Source: an uncultured Acidimicrobiales bacterium
GTDB taxonomy: Bacteria; Actinomycetota; Acidimicrobiia; Acidimicrobiales; SHLQ01
Reading direction: 5' to 3'
Assembly: GCA_938041035.1 (NCBI GenBank)
Contig: CALHYX010000011.1
Location: forward strand, 1-59,083
DNA length: 59,083 bases
Shown: piece after piece, positions 1 through 8,695 of the stretch
Numbering within the stretch: position 1 is the stretch's first letter
How the letters are laid out: each line of letters starts with the position of its first letter
Program-made: the position numbers and the translations under genes
Notes under the pieces: model-generated
Told to the model about the DNA's origin: nothing
Seen by the model: only the letters and a program-made list of their open reading frames with translations
Databases searched by the model: none

Positions 1-425
1 ACGACGATGGTGATCGTGTGGACGCCGGGGGCCACGTAGAAGCGGCCGCTCGACCAGCGGGCGTCGGCGTAGGCGACCGCGGGGTTGTTGGTCCAGACGC
101 TGTTGCCGAGGTTGGGTACCGTCGTGGTCGAACCGCACGTCACGCCATCGATCTGCACGCTGAAGATGTCGCCGGTGAGGTACGCGTCGGTCACGTCGAC
201 GATGCCGCCGTTGCCCCCGAAGTTGCGCGTGAACGTGGTGCCGACAGTGCCGGCTCCGCCGAAGCTGAACGAGCGCCACCGACTGATGCGGCTGGGCGAG
301 CAGATCGAGCCCGTGGACGCCGATACCGGTGACATGACGGTGGTGACGACGGGCGCGGTCCACACGATCGCGCCACCGACGGCGGCCTTCTTCAGGATGG
401 ATCGACGAGACACCGGGTCACTCAT
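1..425 (-). CDS. Tat-secreted protein, N-terminal part (runs off the window)
   Basis: About 141 residues are visible before the frame leaves the window. The N-terminus is a textbook twin-arginine signal: SRRSILK at residues 6-12 followed by a hydrophobic stretch and a likely cleavage site after SPVSA near residue 36. The substrate would be exported folded across the membrane by Tat. The mature part is Gly/Ser/Thr-rich with two visible Cys (near residues 42 and 98), resembling secreted beta-rich surface or adhesin-type proteins, but I do not recognise a family. No strong Shine-Dalgarno precedes the ATG at 425. The stretch 426-718 upstream shows no gene. Confidence 0.75.
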   Translation of the reverse strand, partial: MSDPVSRRSILKKAAVGGAIVWTAPVVTTVMSPVSASTGSICSPSRISRWRSFSFGGAGTVGTTFTRNFGGNGGIVDVTDAYLTGDIFSVQIDGVTCGSTTTVPNLGNSVWTNNPAVAYADARWSSGRFYVAPGVHTITIV

Positions 426-718
426 TGCAGTACACCCATCGACCACGCAACGACGGTGCTTGAGGTCCTGACGGGTGAATATGTACGAGAACCGGCGAAA
501 TTTCGAAGACCTCAGAATCGCATCAGGTTGGCCCTGAACAGGGATAACGTCCGACTTTACGGGGTTGCAACAGGGGCGTAACCAGACTGGCGGTCCCGCT
601 CGAGCGGTGGAGCACTAACCTCAAGGCTGATGTACGTGGACGCGGAATTCGGGCTTGGACCGCCGCGGGCGCCGGTTGTGCGTTCCGCGGTTCGCCTGGC
701 GCGCCGGGGTGGAAAGCG

Positions 719-1795
719 ATGAGGACACCGATTCTGGTCATTCTTGGCCTCATCTGTCTGGTCGCCGCCGTGGTGTGGTTGCGTTCGGCGCGCCTGCGCT
801 CCCGCTTCTTGAAGAACATCGATCGCGAGGACGTTGACGAGACGGCGTTCGCGCTGGCCCAGTCGGCCCTTCGCCGCGAAATCCACGCCGCCGCGCTGTA
901 CGGCATCTTGGCCTTTGCCTCCTTCGCCACCGCACTGAGCGACAATGGTGAGATCGCCATCGTGTTCGCCCTCGTCGCCCTCCCGGCGCTGGTGTCGATC
1001 GTCTGGGCACGGGGTGCGGTGTTTGAGGCCCGCGCCTCTCGACAACGCTTTGATCTCGAGCGTCGGGCCGAAGAGGCCCTGGCCCAGGAGGAGCTCGCGC
1101 CGAAAGCCTGGTCGCGCCGCCTCGCTCCCGACGACCTGCCCGATTTCAGCGGGTTTGAGGTGGGCCGCGTGTACCAGGCCGGCTCCGGGCTTATGGCCGG
1201 CGACTTCTTCGATGTCTTTCGTGTCGCTCCGACCCGGTTGGCCGCCGTCATCGGCGACGTGTCGGGTCACGGCATCGAATCATCCATCACCGCGTTCCAG
1301 GCGAAGTACCTGTTGCGGGTATTCCTGCGCCAGTTCCGTGACCCCGCCCAGGCGCTCGAAGAACTCAACCAGCAGATGTCCACCGTCGACCGGTCCGAGG
1401 AATTCATCTCTCTCGTCGTCATCGTCTTCGACACCGAGGCGGGAACCCTTCGCTTCGCCTCGGCGGGGCACCCGGCCGCCTGGCTGTGGCACGAGAAAGA
1501 GGTCCGGCCGCTTCGGGCCACCGGCCCGCTCGTCATGCTCGACCCCGGTGCCGGCTACTTCTCCCGGGAAATTCCGATGGCGGCCGGTGACCTCGTAATG
1601 CTCTACACCGATGGGCTCGCCGAGGCCCGCCGCGGCGACGAACTCTTCGGCGAGGACCGCATCGCCCAGGCGATCAAGCGCGACCCCGGCGTTGCGCCCG
1701 ACGTCCTCTGCAAGGCGATCCTCGACGCAGCCCGCGACTTTGCCGGCGGCAGCATCGAGGATGACACCGCCATCCTGGCCATCCGGCGCACCTGA
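719..1795 (+). CDS. Membrane-anchored SpoIIE/RsbU-type PP2C phosphatase
   Basis: 358 aa. Hydrophobic segments at about residues 4-20, 57-73 and 79-97 anchor it to the membrane; a charged linker (about 100-138) leads to a C-terminal SpoIIE-type phosphatase domain (about 140-356). Visible metal-site motifs are GDFFD (161-165), GDVSGHG (179-185), LYTDGL and DDTAIL near the end. Such enzymes dephosphorylate Ser/Thr on regulators, typically STAS anti-sigma antagonists. The ATG at 719 has a good upstream site (GGTGGAAAG). It is the first gene of an operon that also encodes a kinase and a pseudokinase/FHA protein, so it may reverse their phosphorylation (inference). Confidence 0.85.
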   Translation: MRTPILVILGLICLVAAVVWLRSARLRSRFLKNIDREDVDETAFALAQSALRREIHAAALYGILAFASFATALSDNGEIAIVFALVALPALVSIVWARGAVFEARASRQRFDLERRAEEALAQEELAPKAWSRRLAPDDLPDFSGFEVGRVYQAGSGLMAGDFFDVFRVAPTRLAAVIGDVSGHGIESSITAFQAKYLLRVFLRQFRDPAQALEELNQQMSTVDRSEEFISLVVIVFDTEAGTLRFASAGHPAAWLWHEKEVRPLRATGPLVMLDPGAGYFSREIPMAAGDLVMLYTDGLAEARRGDELFGEDRIAQAIKRDPGVAPDVLCKAILDAARDFAGGSIEDDTAILAIRRT

Positions 1796-1814
1796 CGAAG
1801 TCGCCCGTTGACCC

Positions 1815-2087
1815 ATGCCCTGGTGTGATCCCTGCGATCGGTTCTACAACCCCAATTCGGTGACCAGCGAGGGCACCTGCCCGACCTGTGGCCTTGCGCT
1901 CGACGCGTCCGAGGTTGCCTCGGCCGCAGCCGTGCGGGAAAGTACGGCCGACAAACGGTCGACGGTCGCTGCGGTCGGCGTCGATCGCACCACGCGGGTG
2001 CCGTGGCATTTCTGGCTGATGGTCGGTGCGCTCGCCCTCTATCTCGGCTGGCGCCTCATCCAGGGCATCGTTCTGTTCGTTACGTAA
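1815..2087 (+). CDS. Small zinc-ribbon protein with C-terminal membrane segment
   Basis: 90 aa. Two CxxC knuckles (Cys4/Cys7 and Cys22/Cys25) form an N-terminal zinc ribbon; a charged middle leads to one hydrophobic segment near the C-terminus (about 66-88, FWLMVGALALYLGW). It lies 19 nt after the phosphatase and 82 nt before the kinase, on the same strand, and is presumably co-transcribed. A cytoplasmic zinc ribbon tethered to the membrane could be a protein-protein adaptor for the neighbouring kinase or phosphatase. No family is recognised beyond that. Confidence 0.7.
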   Translation: MPWCDPCDRFYNPNSVTSEGTCPTCGLALDASEVASAAAVRESTADKRSTVAAVGVDRTTRVPWHFWLMVGALALYLGWRLIQGIVLFVT

Positions 2088-2169
2088 GGCAACCCGAACC
2101 GGAACCGGCCCGACGGCGTCGGGGGCGGTCCCCATTGTTCGGGGCCGGATTTCTCCTTGTAATGGGCCC

Positions 2170-3867
2170 ATGCCAACGGACGCCCACCCACCATCAGCGC
2201 CGACCGCCGGATACGCGGCGACGGCACCCGGAATCCATGCGGTTCCGGCGATAGAAGAACCGGTCGAGGTGGGCCGGGGTGGGTTCGGTGTCGTCTACCG
2301 GGCTCGTGAGACCGAACTCGAGCGCACGGTAGCGGTAAAGGTTCTCCTGTCGGGGCTCGACGAGCTGGGCATGACCAGGTTCGACCGGGAGCGCCGCGCG
2401 ATGGGCGCCCTGTCGGGCCACCCCAACATCGTTCCCATCTATCGCAGCGGGTTCACCGCCGACCACCACCCGTACCTGGTCATGGAATACCTCGACGGGG
2501 GGTCGATGGCCGACCGGCTGCTCGCGCGAGGGCCGGTGCGGTGGGACCGCATGCTGGAGATCGGCGTGCAGTTGGCGGCCGCCCTCGAAACGGCGCACCG
2601 GGCGGGTGTCCTGCATCGAGACATCAAACCGGGAAACGTCCTCATATCGGAGTTGGGCGACGCCAAATTGGCCGACTTTGGCATCGCTCGCCTTCAGGGC
2701 GCACCCGAGACCCAGAGCGCGATAGTCACCGCGAGCTTTCTGCACGCACCTCCGGAGGTGCTCGAAGGCAAGCGCCCCACGCCGGCCGCCGACGTCTACA
2801 GCCTGGCATCGACGCTCTATCAGCTGGTGGTCGGGTACGCCGCGTTTGCTCGAACGGGGGAAGAGACGCTGTTGCCGATGCTGGCCCGGATCGCCAGCGA
2901 GGCGTTGCCGGTGCAGAACCCCGGAACCGTGCCGCCCGCGGTCCACGCGGCGCTCGCCTGGGCGATGGCCAAAGATCCGACGCATCGACCGGCGAGCGCC
3001 GTGGCGTTCGCCGAGCACCTCGCCGCAGTGCAGGTACAACTCGGCTGTCATCCGACGCCGATCAAAGTGATGGGCGACGCGATCACCTCGGCCGGGTCCG
3101 TGCCACCCCCACCGGTGGCTCCCACGCCGGCCCCCCAACCAGTGTCAGCGCCTGACCCCGTGCCTTTCCCGGTGCCAACGTTCCCCGGCAACCGTGATGG
3201 TCGAGCCGATGCGACCCCTCAACCCGTGGTCTCCCCGCCCGGGTTCTCGCCGTCCGTCGCTCCTCGTTCCGGGATGCGGGCCGGCGTGGCCGCCGTACTG
3301 GGCGGGGCGGTGGTTCTCCTCGGCCTCGTCGCGCTGGTCGCATTGGCGTTGGTTGCGCCCGGCACCGGCAGTGAGTTCGACACGGCGTCGGCCGCGCTCA
3401 CCGCCGGGACGCCGCCGGCTGACTACGACACGGGATACCAGCCGGTCGTCGATGACACCGGGGTGCTGTCGTTCGTCATCCCCCGAGAGTGGGGAGATCG
3501 CCAGACCGCTCCGATCAACGGCGTGGCGACGGTCCGGGCGGGGACCGATCTGCGGGTGAGCGAGTTCGACACCCCCGGAGCCGAGGTGCTCTTCCTCGCC
3601 TTCGATGAGCGGACTCCCGCCACGCTCGTGTCGGGGTTCGCTTCGCCCCCCTGTGCCGAGCTCTTCGCCGTTCAGAGCTACGAGGCCGGCGGCCGTACCG
3701 GGTCGATTGTCGAGAGCCGGTTCTGCGACGGTGGCGAAGCTGCCGTGGTTACCGTGGCGCTGTCCTGGGGCACGGGCAACATCGTGGTCCACGCCACCCT
3801 GGTGGACGAGCGCGACATCGTGGCGCTCGCCCGCCTCCTGGAGTCCCTGGAGGTCTTCGGTGCCTGA
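2170..3867 (+). CDS. Receptor-like Ser/Thr protein kinase (Hanks type)
   Basis: 565 aa from the ATG at 2170; an upstream in-frame ATG at 2026 lies inside the preceding gene and is rejected. The kinase domain spans about 30-290 with all key residues: glycine loop GRGGFG (35-40), Lys57, HRD (149-151) with Asn156, DFG (169-171) and a PPE in place of APE near 195. A Pro-rich linker (about 311-365) is followed by one membrane helix (about 371-397) and an extracytoplasmic domain (about 398-565) containing VIPREW and two Cys 24 positions apart. No PASTA repeats are present. The outer domain resembles those of the kinase at 23156-24955 and the protease at 24970-26889. Confidence 0.9.
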   Translation: MPTDAHPPSAPTAGYAATAPGIHAVPAIEEPVEVGRGGFGVVYRARETELERTVAVKVLLSGLDELGMTRFDRERRAMGALSGHPNIVPIYRSGFTADHHPYLVMEYLDGGSMADRLLARGPVRWDRMLEIGVQLAAALETAHRAGVLHRDIKPGNVLISELGDAKLADFGIARLQGAPETQSAIVTASFLHAPPEVLEGKRPTPAADVYSLASTLYQLVVGYAAFARTGEETLLPMLARIASEALPVQNPGTVPPAVHAALAWAMAKDPTHRPASAVAFAEHLAAVQVQLGCHPTPIKVMGDAITSAGSVPPPPVAPTPAPQPVSAPDPVPFPVPTFPGNRDGRADATPQPVVSPPGFSPSVAPRSGMRAGVAAVLGGAVVLLGLVALVALALVAPGTGSEFDTASAALTAGTPPADYDTGYQPVVDDTGVLSFVIPREWGDRQTAPINGVATVRAGTDLRVSEFDTPGAEVLFLAFDERTPATLVSGFASPPCAELFAVQSYEAGGRTGSIVESRFCDGGEAAVVTVALSWGTGNIVVHATLVDERDIVALARLLESLEVFGA

Positions 3868-5485
3868 TCCCCGCGTGGAGCCGAGCCCGAACGCTCACGC
3901 CGGCGGCGAGCCGGTCGAGCTGTTGACGGAAGCGTTGGTGGCAACTGATTGGTGGACCGACGAGATGGTGGCCGACGCGGGGTTTCCCGTCGTCGATGTC
4001 CCGTTCGTCACGGTCGGAGGTGGCCTGGGTTCGTTTGCGATGGTCGACACGCTGCGCATCGCCGGCGCACCGACGGCGAACATCGCGGTCCTCACCAACA
4101 TCGACGATCCGTTCCAGACGTACCGGTACCTCGCCAACAATTCCCAGATTCCGGACCACGAACGGCTGCGATCGGACTCGTCATCCACGATCGACAACAT
4201 CTGGGGATTCCCCGGCTACGCGTTGCGGGAAGCGATCCGCGACAAGACCATCGATCCGTTGCTCCACGTCGCGGTCGAACCCGAATTGCGTGACTTCTGG
4301 ACGCCGCGAGCCGGAGACGTCTACGCCTCATTGCAGGCCGAAGCGCATCGGACCGGCTGGCAACGCATGGTCAGAAAGGGCCAGGTGCGGCTGGTCCGGC
4401 GCCGCCACGGTGGCGGCTATTTCACGGTGCTCACCCCGCCGCCGGGAACCTCGACGACGACCCGGGTCGTGTACCGCTCCCGGTTCGTGCACCTGGCGGT
4501 CGGTTACCCCGGCGTCCGCTTCCTGCCGGATCTGCAGGCCTACCGCGAGACCTACCGGGACTTCAGCCGGGTCGTAAACGCCTACGAGCCCCACGACTAC
4601 GTGTACGAGGAGACCTTGCGCCGGCCCAGCACCGTGATGGTTCGCGGTAGCGGCATCGTGGGCTCCCGGGTCCTGCAACGGCTGATGGACGACCGTGAAC
4701 AGCGCGGCGCCCAGACCACCATCCTTCACCTCTTCCGCAACTACGTGCACGGCCCTCAGGGCGACCGGGCCACCTTTCGGCGCGACGGCGGGCTTGGCTT
4801 CGCCTACCAGGGATTCAATTTCACCAAGGCGCTCTGGGGCGGACAGTTCAAGGAGGACTTCGACAAGATGGATGGCCACCAACGAGCGGCGGCGATCGCG
4901 TTGCACGGTGGCACGAATACCCCGAAGCGCCAGAGCTGGCAACGCCAGATTCAGCGCGGCCTCGCCGATGGGTCATACCGGCAGTTCTCCGGCGAAGTGG
5001 CCGATGTTGCTCCGGGGGAGGGGCAGACCGTATCGACGGTCGTCGCCGGCGCGGACGGTCAACCGCTGCGCCTGGACGCCAACTTCATCATCGACGCCAC
5101 CGGCCTCGAGTCCGATATTGCCGAGCATCGGCTGCTGGGCGACCTCCTCGCCCACACCGGGGCCCAGCGCAACCCGTTCGGTCGACTCGACGTCGACGCC
5201 CGCTGCGAGCTCACCGGCACGTCCAACAGCTTTGACTCACATATGTACGCCAGCGGCAGCTCGACCCTCGGTGGGCCCTACGCCGGCGTGGACAGCTTCC
5301 TGGGTCTGCAGTACAGCGCCCAGCAGATCGCTGATCACCTCGCCCAACTCGGGTTTGTGCATCGCATCGGGACCGTTCGATCGGTGCGCGAGTGGTGGCG
5401 GTGGATGCGGGGCACAACCATCGCCGACGTGCCGGGTCAGCCGACCGCAGCGGTGCGCCCCGTCGCCGCAGGAGCGCAGCCATGA
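3860..5485 (+). CDS. FAD/NAD(P)-binding flavoprotein of unknown reaction, kinase-linked
   Basis: 541 aa. The GTG at 3860 is chosen because GGAGG (3848-3852) precedes it by 7 nt; it overlaps the kinase stop by 8 nt, so the two are translationally coupled. There is a Rossmann glycine motif near the N-terminus (TVGGGLGS, 51-58), a second one in the middle (RGSGIVGSR, 262-270) and IIDATGLESD near residue 425, which is typical of FAD/NAD(P)-dependent oxidoreductases or monooxygenases. No membrane segment or signal is seen. The substrate cannot be inferred. Its position between a receptor kinase and a pseudokinase/FHA protein suggests a redox sensor or effector controlled by phosphorylation (inference). 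Confidence 0.7.
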   Translation: MPDPRVEPSPNAHAGGEPVELLTEALVATDWWTDEMVADAGFPVVDVPFVTVGGGLGSFAMVDTLRIAGAPTANIAVLTNIDDPFQTYRYLANNSQIPDHERLRSDSSSTIDNIWGFPGYALREAIRDKTIDPLLHVAVEPELRDFWTPRAGDVYASLQAEAHRTGWQRMVRKGQVRLVRRRHGGGYFTVLTPPPGTSTTTRVVYRSRFVHLAVGYPGVRFLPDLQAYRETYRDFSRVVNAYEPHDYVYEETLRRPSTVMVRGSGIVGSRVLQRLMDDREQRGAQTTILHLFRNYVHGPQGDRATFRRDGGLGFAYQGFNFTKALWGGQFKEDFDKMDGHQRAAAIALHGGTNTPKRQSWQRQIQRGLADGSYRQFSGEVADVAPGEGQTVSTVVAGADGQPLRLDANFIIDATGLESDIAEHRLLGDLLAHTGAQRNPFGRLDVDARCELTGTSNSFDSHMYASGSSTLGGPYAGVDSFLGLQYSAQQIADHLAQLGFVHRIGTVRSVREWWRWMRGTTIADVPGQPTAAVRPVAAGAQP

Positions 5486-5910
5486 CCCCCACACTCATCG
5501 GTCGCATCCAAACCCGCATCGTCTTGTTGGCCACCGTCGGATTCGGGTGGACGATTCTGGTGTCGCCCTTCCTGTTTCGCTTCGGCGCAAGCTTCGGTGC
5601 GGTCCTGGGCGGAGCGGTCCTCGCCCTCTGGGTGGTCGGGTTCTTCGGGATTGGCTGGGAGCTGGTGTATCACGCCATGCAGCAGTATCGATGGGAGAAG
5701 GACTGGCCGACGCTGTTCGGTCTCATCACCGCCGCCAACGAGGGTTTCGTGGCGTTTCTCGCGCTGTGGGTGCTGCTGCCCAGCGGGCCGCACCCGGTGA
5801 CGTTCTTCCTCCACTTCTCCTCGACGTGGATCATGATCTGGCTGGTCGCCAACGGACCGATGCGCGTGATCCTGCCGCGCTGGCGGTTCCGGGGAGGCCG
5901 AATCCTGTGA
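5482..5910 (+). CDS. Four-helix integral membrane protein
   Basis: 142 aa. ATG at 5482 with GGAG at 5470-5473; its ATGA overlaps the stop of the flavoprotein gene. Four hydrophobic stretches cover most of the chain (about 12-30, 36-56, 76-95, 103-125), with short basic ends at both termini. Family unknown. The conserved-looking loop HAMQQYRWEKDWP lies between helices 2 and 3. As the only fully membrane-embedded member of the operon, it may be the partner or anchor of the flavoprotein, for example as electron acceptor or sensor scaffold; this is inference from coupling only. Confidence 0.7.
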   Translation: MTPTLIGRIQTRIVLLATVGFGWTILVSPFLFRFGASFGAVLGGAVLALWVVGFFGIGWELVYHAMQQYRWEKDWPTLFGLITAANEGFVAFLALWVLLPSGPHPVTFFLHFSSTWIMIWLVANGPMRVILPRWRFRGGRIL

Positions 5911-7460
5911 CCGGCGAGGCAGCCGGCGGCGAGCGGATCGCCGACTACGAGTTCGACCGGCCGTTTGCCGGGTTGGTCGAGGCCCGACGTTGGGTCGCGT
6001 CGGCTCCGGCCCGTCTCGACCTTGCCCCGGATGCCGACGGGGCCCTTATCGGGGGCGGTGAGGTGATGGTGAAGTTGATCGATGGGCCCGCAACCCCGGC
6101 AACGCTGGATGCCATCGCCTCCGAGCTCGCCGCCTGGCCGCAGGCGGAGTCGGACGCCCTCGTGCCGCTGATCGAGCTCGGCCTGGCCGACGGCCAATTG
6201 TTCTGCGTCAGCGCCTTTGGCGGGGCGAGCACACTGGCTGCGCCGGGTGACTCGCTGAGCCGCGTGGAAGTCCTCGAAGCCATGGCCCGAGCCGCCCGCG
6301 CGGCGCATGCCCTGCACGAGGTGGGCCTTGTTCACCAGGACATTCGCCCCGATGTAATCGTGATGACCGCCGATGGAGCGCGCTTGGGCGAACCCGGGCT
6401 CACCCGTTCGCTCGACCCCGGCCAGACGGTCGCCACGGGGGTCGACTCGGTCGAGCGGGTGCGCTTTCTGGCCCCGGAGCTCATTCGGGGTGAGCAACCG
6501 TCCCGGGCGTCGGATGTGTGGTCGCTCGGCGCCGCGTTGCACGAGGCGCTGACCGGCGTCGGGCTCTACCCGGAACTGCCGGTCGACACGGTGGGCGGCG
6601 CCCTGCACCACATCGCGACCACCGACCCAACGCTTGCGGGTCCGCTGTCGGCGGGTGAGATGGGGTTGCTGCACCGGTGCCTCCAGGGCGACCCGTTCGC
6701 TCGGGTGACAACCGCGCAGGTGGTGGCCGAGCTGCTCGATGAGGAGGTGCAACGCCAATGCGCACATCCCGATGCGGACGCTTCGCGTTCCGCGACGGCC
6801 GAGAAGACCGAAGGGGTCGACGAGAGCCCGGCACTGGTGGTGATGGACCTGCGCGATCTGGCGTCCGGCCCGATCACCCCACTCCCGGTCGCCCCCAGCG
6901 ACGCCGGTCCCAGCGACGCCGGTCCCGTCGATGCCGGCCCGGGCGCTGCACGGTCGATGCCTGGTCCGCTCGAGGTCGCCGGCGCCGGGCCCCGTGACGC
7001 GACGATGGTGCGCGGCATTCGGTGTTCTCGCGACCACTTCAATGATCCGCGGGCGTTGTTCTGCATGGTGTGCGGCATCTCGATGGTGCAGAAGACCCAC
7101 CACCTGGTGAAGGGGGCTCGCCCCGCGTTGGGTTTTCTGGTGTTCGACGATGGATCAACGTTCACCGTCGACCGGTCGTACCGAATCGGCACGGATCCCG
7201 ATGCCGCGCCGGGCTGTGCGGTTCTGACGTTGGAGGATCCCCACGGCTACACCGTTTCGGCGGTGCACGCCGAGTTACGGCTCGACGAGTGGAGCCTCAC
7301 GGTGCGTGATCTGGGGTCGACCCACGGCACCTCATTGTGGGACCCCGAGACGCGAATCTGGATGCCGGTGTCCGGCGACGAAGCGGCGATCGTCGCCGCC
7401 GGGGCGTCGGTGGCGCTGGGTCACCGCACGTTTGTCTTCGAGAGCGTGCATCGCACCTAA
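5907..7460 (+). CDS. Pseudokinase / zinc ribbon / FHA-domain protein
   Basis: 517 aa from the GTG at 5907 (GGGGAGG at 5891-5897; GTGA overlaps the previous stop). Residues about 11-280 follow a protein-kinase fold with Lys56 and an APE-like LAPEL (188-192), but catalytic motifs are lost: HRD is HQD (143-145), the following Asn is Val150, DFG is replaced by GEPG (161-164), and no glycine loop is visible. A Pro/Ala/Asp-rich linker follows, then a zinc ribbon (Cys373, His377, Cys386, Cys389), then an FHA domain (about 410-515) with RIG (427), SxxH (451-454) and GSTHGT (470-475), which should bind phospho-threonine. It is probably a scaffold reading out the operon kinase. Confidence 0.85.
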   Translation: MTGEAAGGERIADYEFDRPFAGLVEARRWVASAPARLDLAPDADGALIGGGEVMVKLIDGPATPATLDAIASELAAWPQAESDALVPLIELGLADGQLFCVSAFGGASTLAAPGDSLSRVEVLEAMARAARAAHALHEVGLVHQDIRPDVIVMTADGARLGEPGLTRSLDPGQTVATGVDSVERVRFLAPELIRGEQPSRASDVWSLGAALHEALTGVGLYPELPVDTVGGALHHIATTDPTLAGPLSAGEMGLLHRCLQGDPFARVTTAQVVAELLDEEVQRQCAHPDADASRSATAEKTEGVDESPALVVMDLRDLASGPITPLPVAPSDAGPSDAGPVDAGPGAARSMPGPLEVAGAGPRDATMVRGIRCSRDHFNDPRALFCMVCGISMVQKTHHLVKGARPALGFLVFDDGSTFTVDRSYRIGTDPDAAPGCAVLTLEDPHGYTVSAVHAELRLDEWSLTVRDLGSTHGTSLWDPETRIWMPVSGDEAAIVAAGASVALGHRTFVFESVHRT

Positions 7461-7515
7461 AATCGGGCTGCGTTGGTGGGCCGCAGCCGCTGAGGCGCTA
7501 GTCTCATCCGAGCCA

Positions 7516-7593
7516 CGGGCTGTGGCGCAGCTTGGTTAGCGCGTCGGTCTGGGGGACCGAAGGTCGGAGGTTCAAATCCTCTCAGCCCGACCA
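7516..7593 (+). tRNA. tRNA-Pro (GGG)
   Basis: The full cloverleaf can be drawn: acceptor stem cgggctg pairing with cagcccg, D arm around gcgcagcttggttagcgc, anticodon stem tcggt/accga with loop ctggggg giving anticodon GGG, and T arm cggaggttcaaatcctctc minus end bases. The CCA end (7591-7593) is encoded. The anticodon reads CCC, with wobble to CCU. It sits 55 nt after the FHA gene stop and is followed directly by a strong hairpin. Confidence 0.95.
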
Positions 7594-7601
7594 GAACGGA
7601 G

Positions 7602-7630
7602 GAACGCCCACCGGATCCCGGTGGGCGTTC
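7602..7630 (+). terminator. Perfect hairpin downstream of tRNA-Pro
   Basis: A 13-bp perfect stem (7602-7614 with 7618-7630) closes a 3-nt loop, nine nucleotides after the tRNA CCA. There is no U-tract, which is common for actinobacterial hairpin terminators. It probably ends the tRNA transcript and insulates trpS. Confidence 0.7.
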
Positions 7631-7692
7631 GTCGTTGGCGGCGACGGAATTCCCGTCCGGCGATGGGCGGTGCGCCGGTAGCCTCAAGGGCT

Positions 7693-8673
7693 ATGAGTCG
7701 CTTGTTCAGCGGAATCCAACCGTCCGGCGAAGTCCACCTCGGCAATCTGCTCGGGGCGCTCGTCAACTGGGTCACACTTCAAGACGAGCACGACGCGATC
7801 TACTGCGTGGTCGATCTTCACGCCCTCACCCTGCCCCAGGTCGCCGATGAGCTTCGGCGCAGCACCATAGCGACGGCGCAGATGCTGTTGGCGGTCGGAA
7901 TCGACCCGGAGCGCTCGACCATGTTCGTGCAGAGCCAGGTCCCGCAGCACCCGCAGTTGGCGTGGTTGATGGAGTGCACCGTGAGCTACGGCGAGCTGAG
8001 CCGTATGACCGCCTTCAAGGACAAATCCAATCGCGATTCGACGTCGTTCATTTCCGCAGGGTTGTTCACCTATCCGGCGCTTCAGGCGGCCGACATCTTG
8101 CTGTACGACACCGACGTGGTCCCGGTGGGGGCCGATCAACGCCAGCACGTCGAGATCACCCGGGACATCGCCGAGCGGTTCAACTCCCGGCACGGCGACA
8201 CCTTTGTCGTACCCGCCCACATCATTCCGCCGGCCGGGGCGAGGATCATGGACCTCCAGAATCCGGGCAACAAGATGTCGAAGTCGGTCGACGGGGCCGG
8301 CACCGTCAACGTTCTCGATGACCTCGCCAAGATTGCGAAGCGCTTCAAGCGAGCGGTGACCGACAGCGACGGCGACGTGCGGTTCGATGTCGACGCCAAA
8401 CCCGGGGTGTCCAACCTGTTGTCGATTCTGGGGGCGGTCACCGACCGCGACCCGGAAGCGCTGGCCGACGAGTACAGCCAGTACGGCCCGCTGAAGGGCG
8501 ACACCGCCGATGCGGTCATCGCCATGCTCGAGCCGATCCAGGCCCGCTATCGCGAGTTGGAGGACGATCCGGCCGAGACCATGCGGTTGCTGCGGCTTGG
8601 GGCCGACAAGGCCGAAGTCATCGCCAGCGAAGTTCTGGCCCGGGCGAGGCGCAACGTGGGCCTCATCGACTGA
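7693..8673 (+). CDS. trpS: Tryptophanyl-tRNA synthetase
   Basis: 326 aa, the usual length of bacterial TrpRS. It charges tRNA-Trp with tryptophan using ATP (class I synthetase). The HIGH-type signature appears as PSGEVHLGN (about residues 9-17) and the KMSKS loop as NKMSKSV (about 195-201). The ATG at 7693 gives the standard N-terminus MSRLFSGIQPSG; a longer reading into the terminator hairpin is rejected. A TAGCCT box at 7679-7684 lies 8 nt before the start with no clear Shine-Dalgarno, so the mRNA may be nearly leaderless. Confidence 0.95.
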   Translation: MSRLFSGIQPSGEVHLGNLLGALVNWVTLQDEHDAIYCVVDLHALTLPQVADELRRSTIATAQMLLAVGIDPERSTMFVQSQVPQHPQLAWLMECTVSYGELSRMTAFKDKSNRDSTSFISAGLFTYPALQAADILLYDTDVVPVGADQRQHVEITRDIAERFNSRHGDTFVVPAHIIPPAGARIMDLQNPGNKMSKSVDGAGTVNVLDDLAKIAKRFKRAVTDSDGDVRFDVDAKPGVSNLLSILGAVTDRDPEALADEYSQYGPLKGDTADAVIAMLEPIQARYRELEDDPAETMRLLRLGADKAEVIASEVLARARRNVGLID

Positions 8674-8695
8674 TGTGTCGTTCGCCGCGCGCTGA

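Noticed and set aside
426..718. Small genes in the gap before the first phosphatase
   Set aside because: Short frames on both strands lack ribosome sites and recognisable composition; I see nothing there beyond likely promoters.
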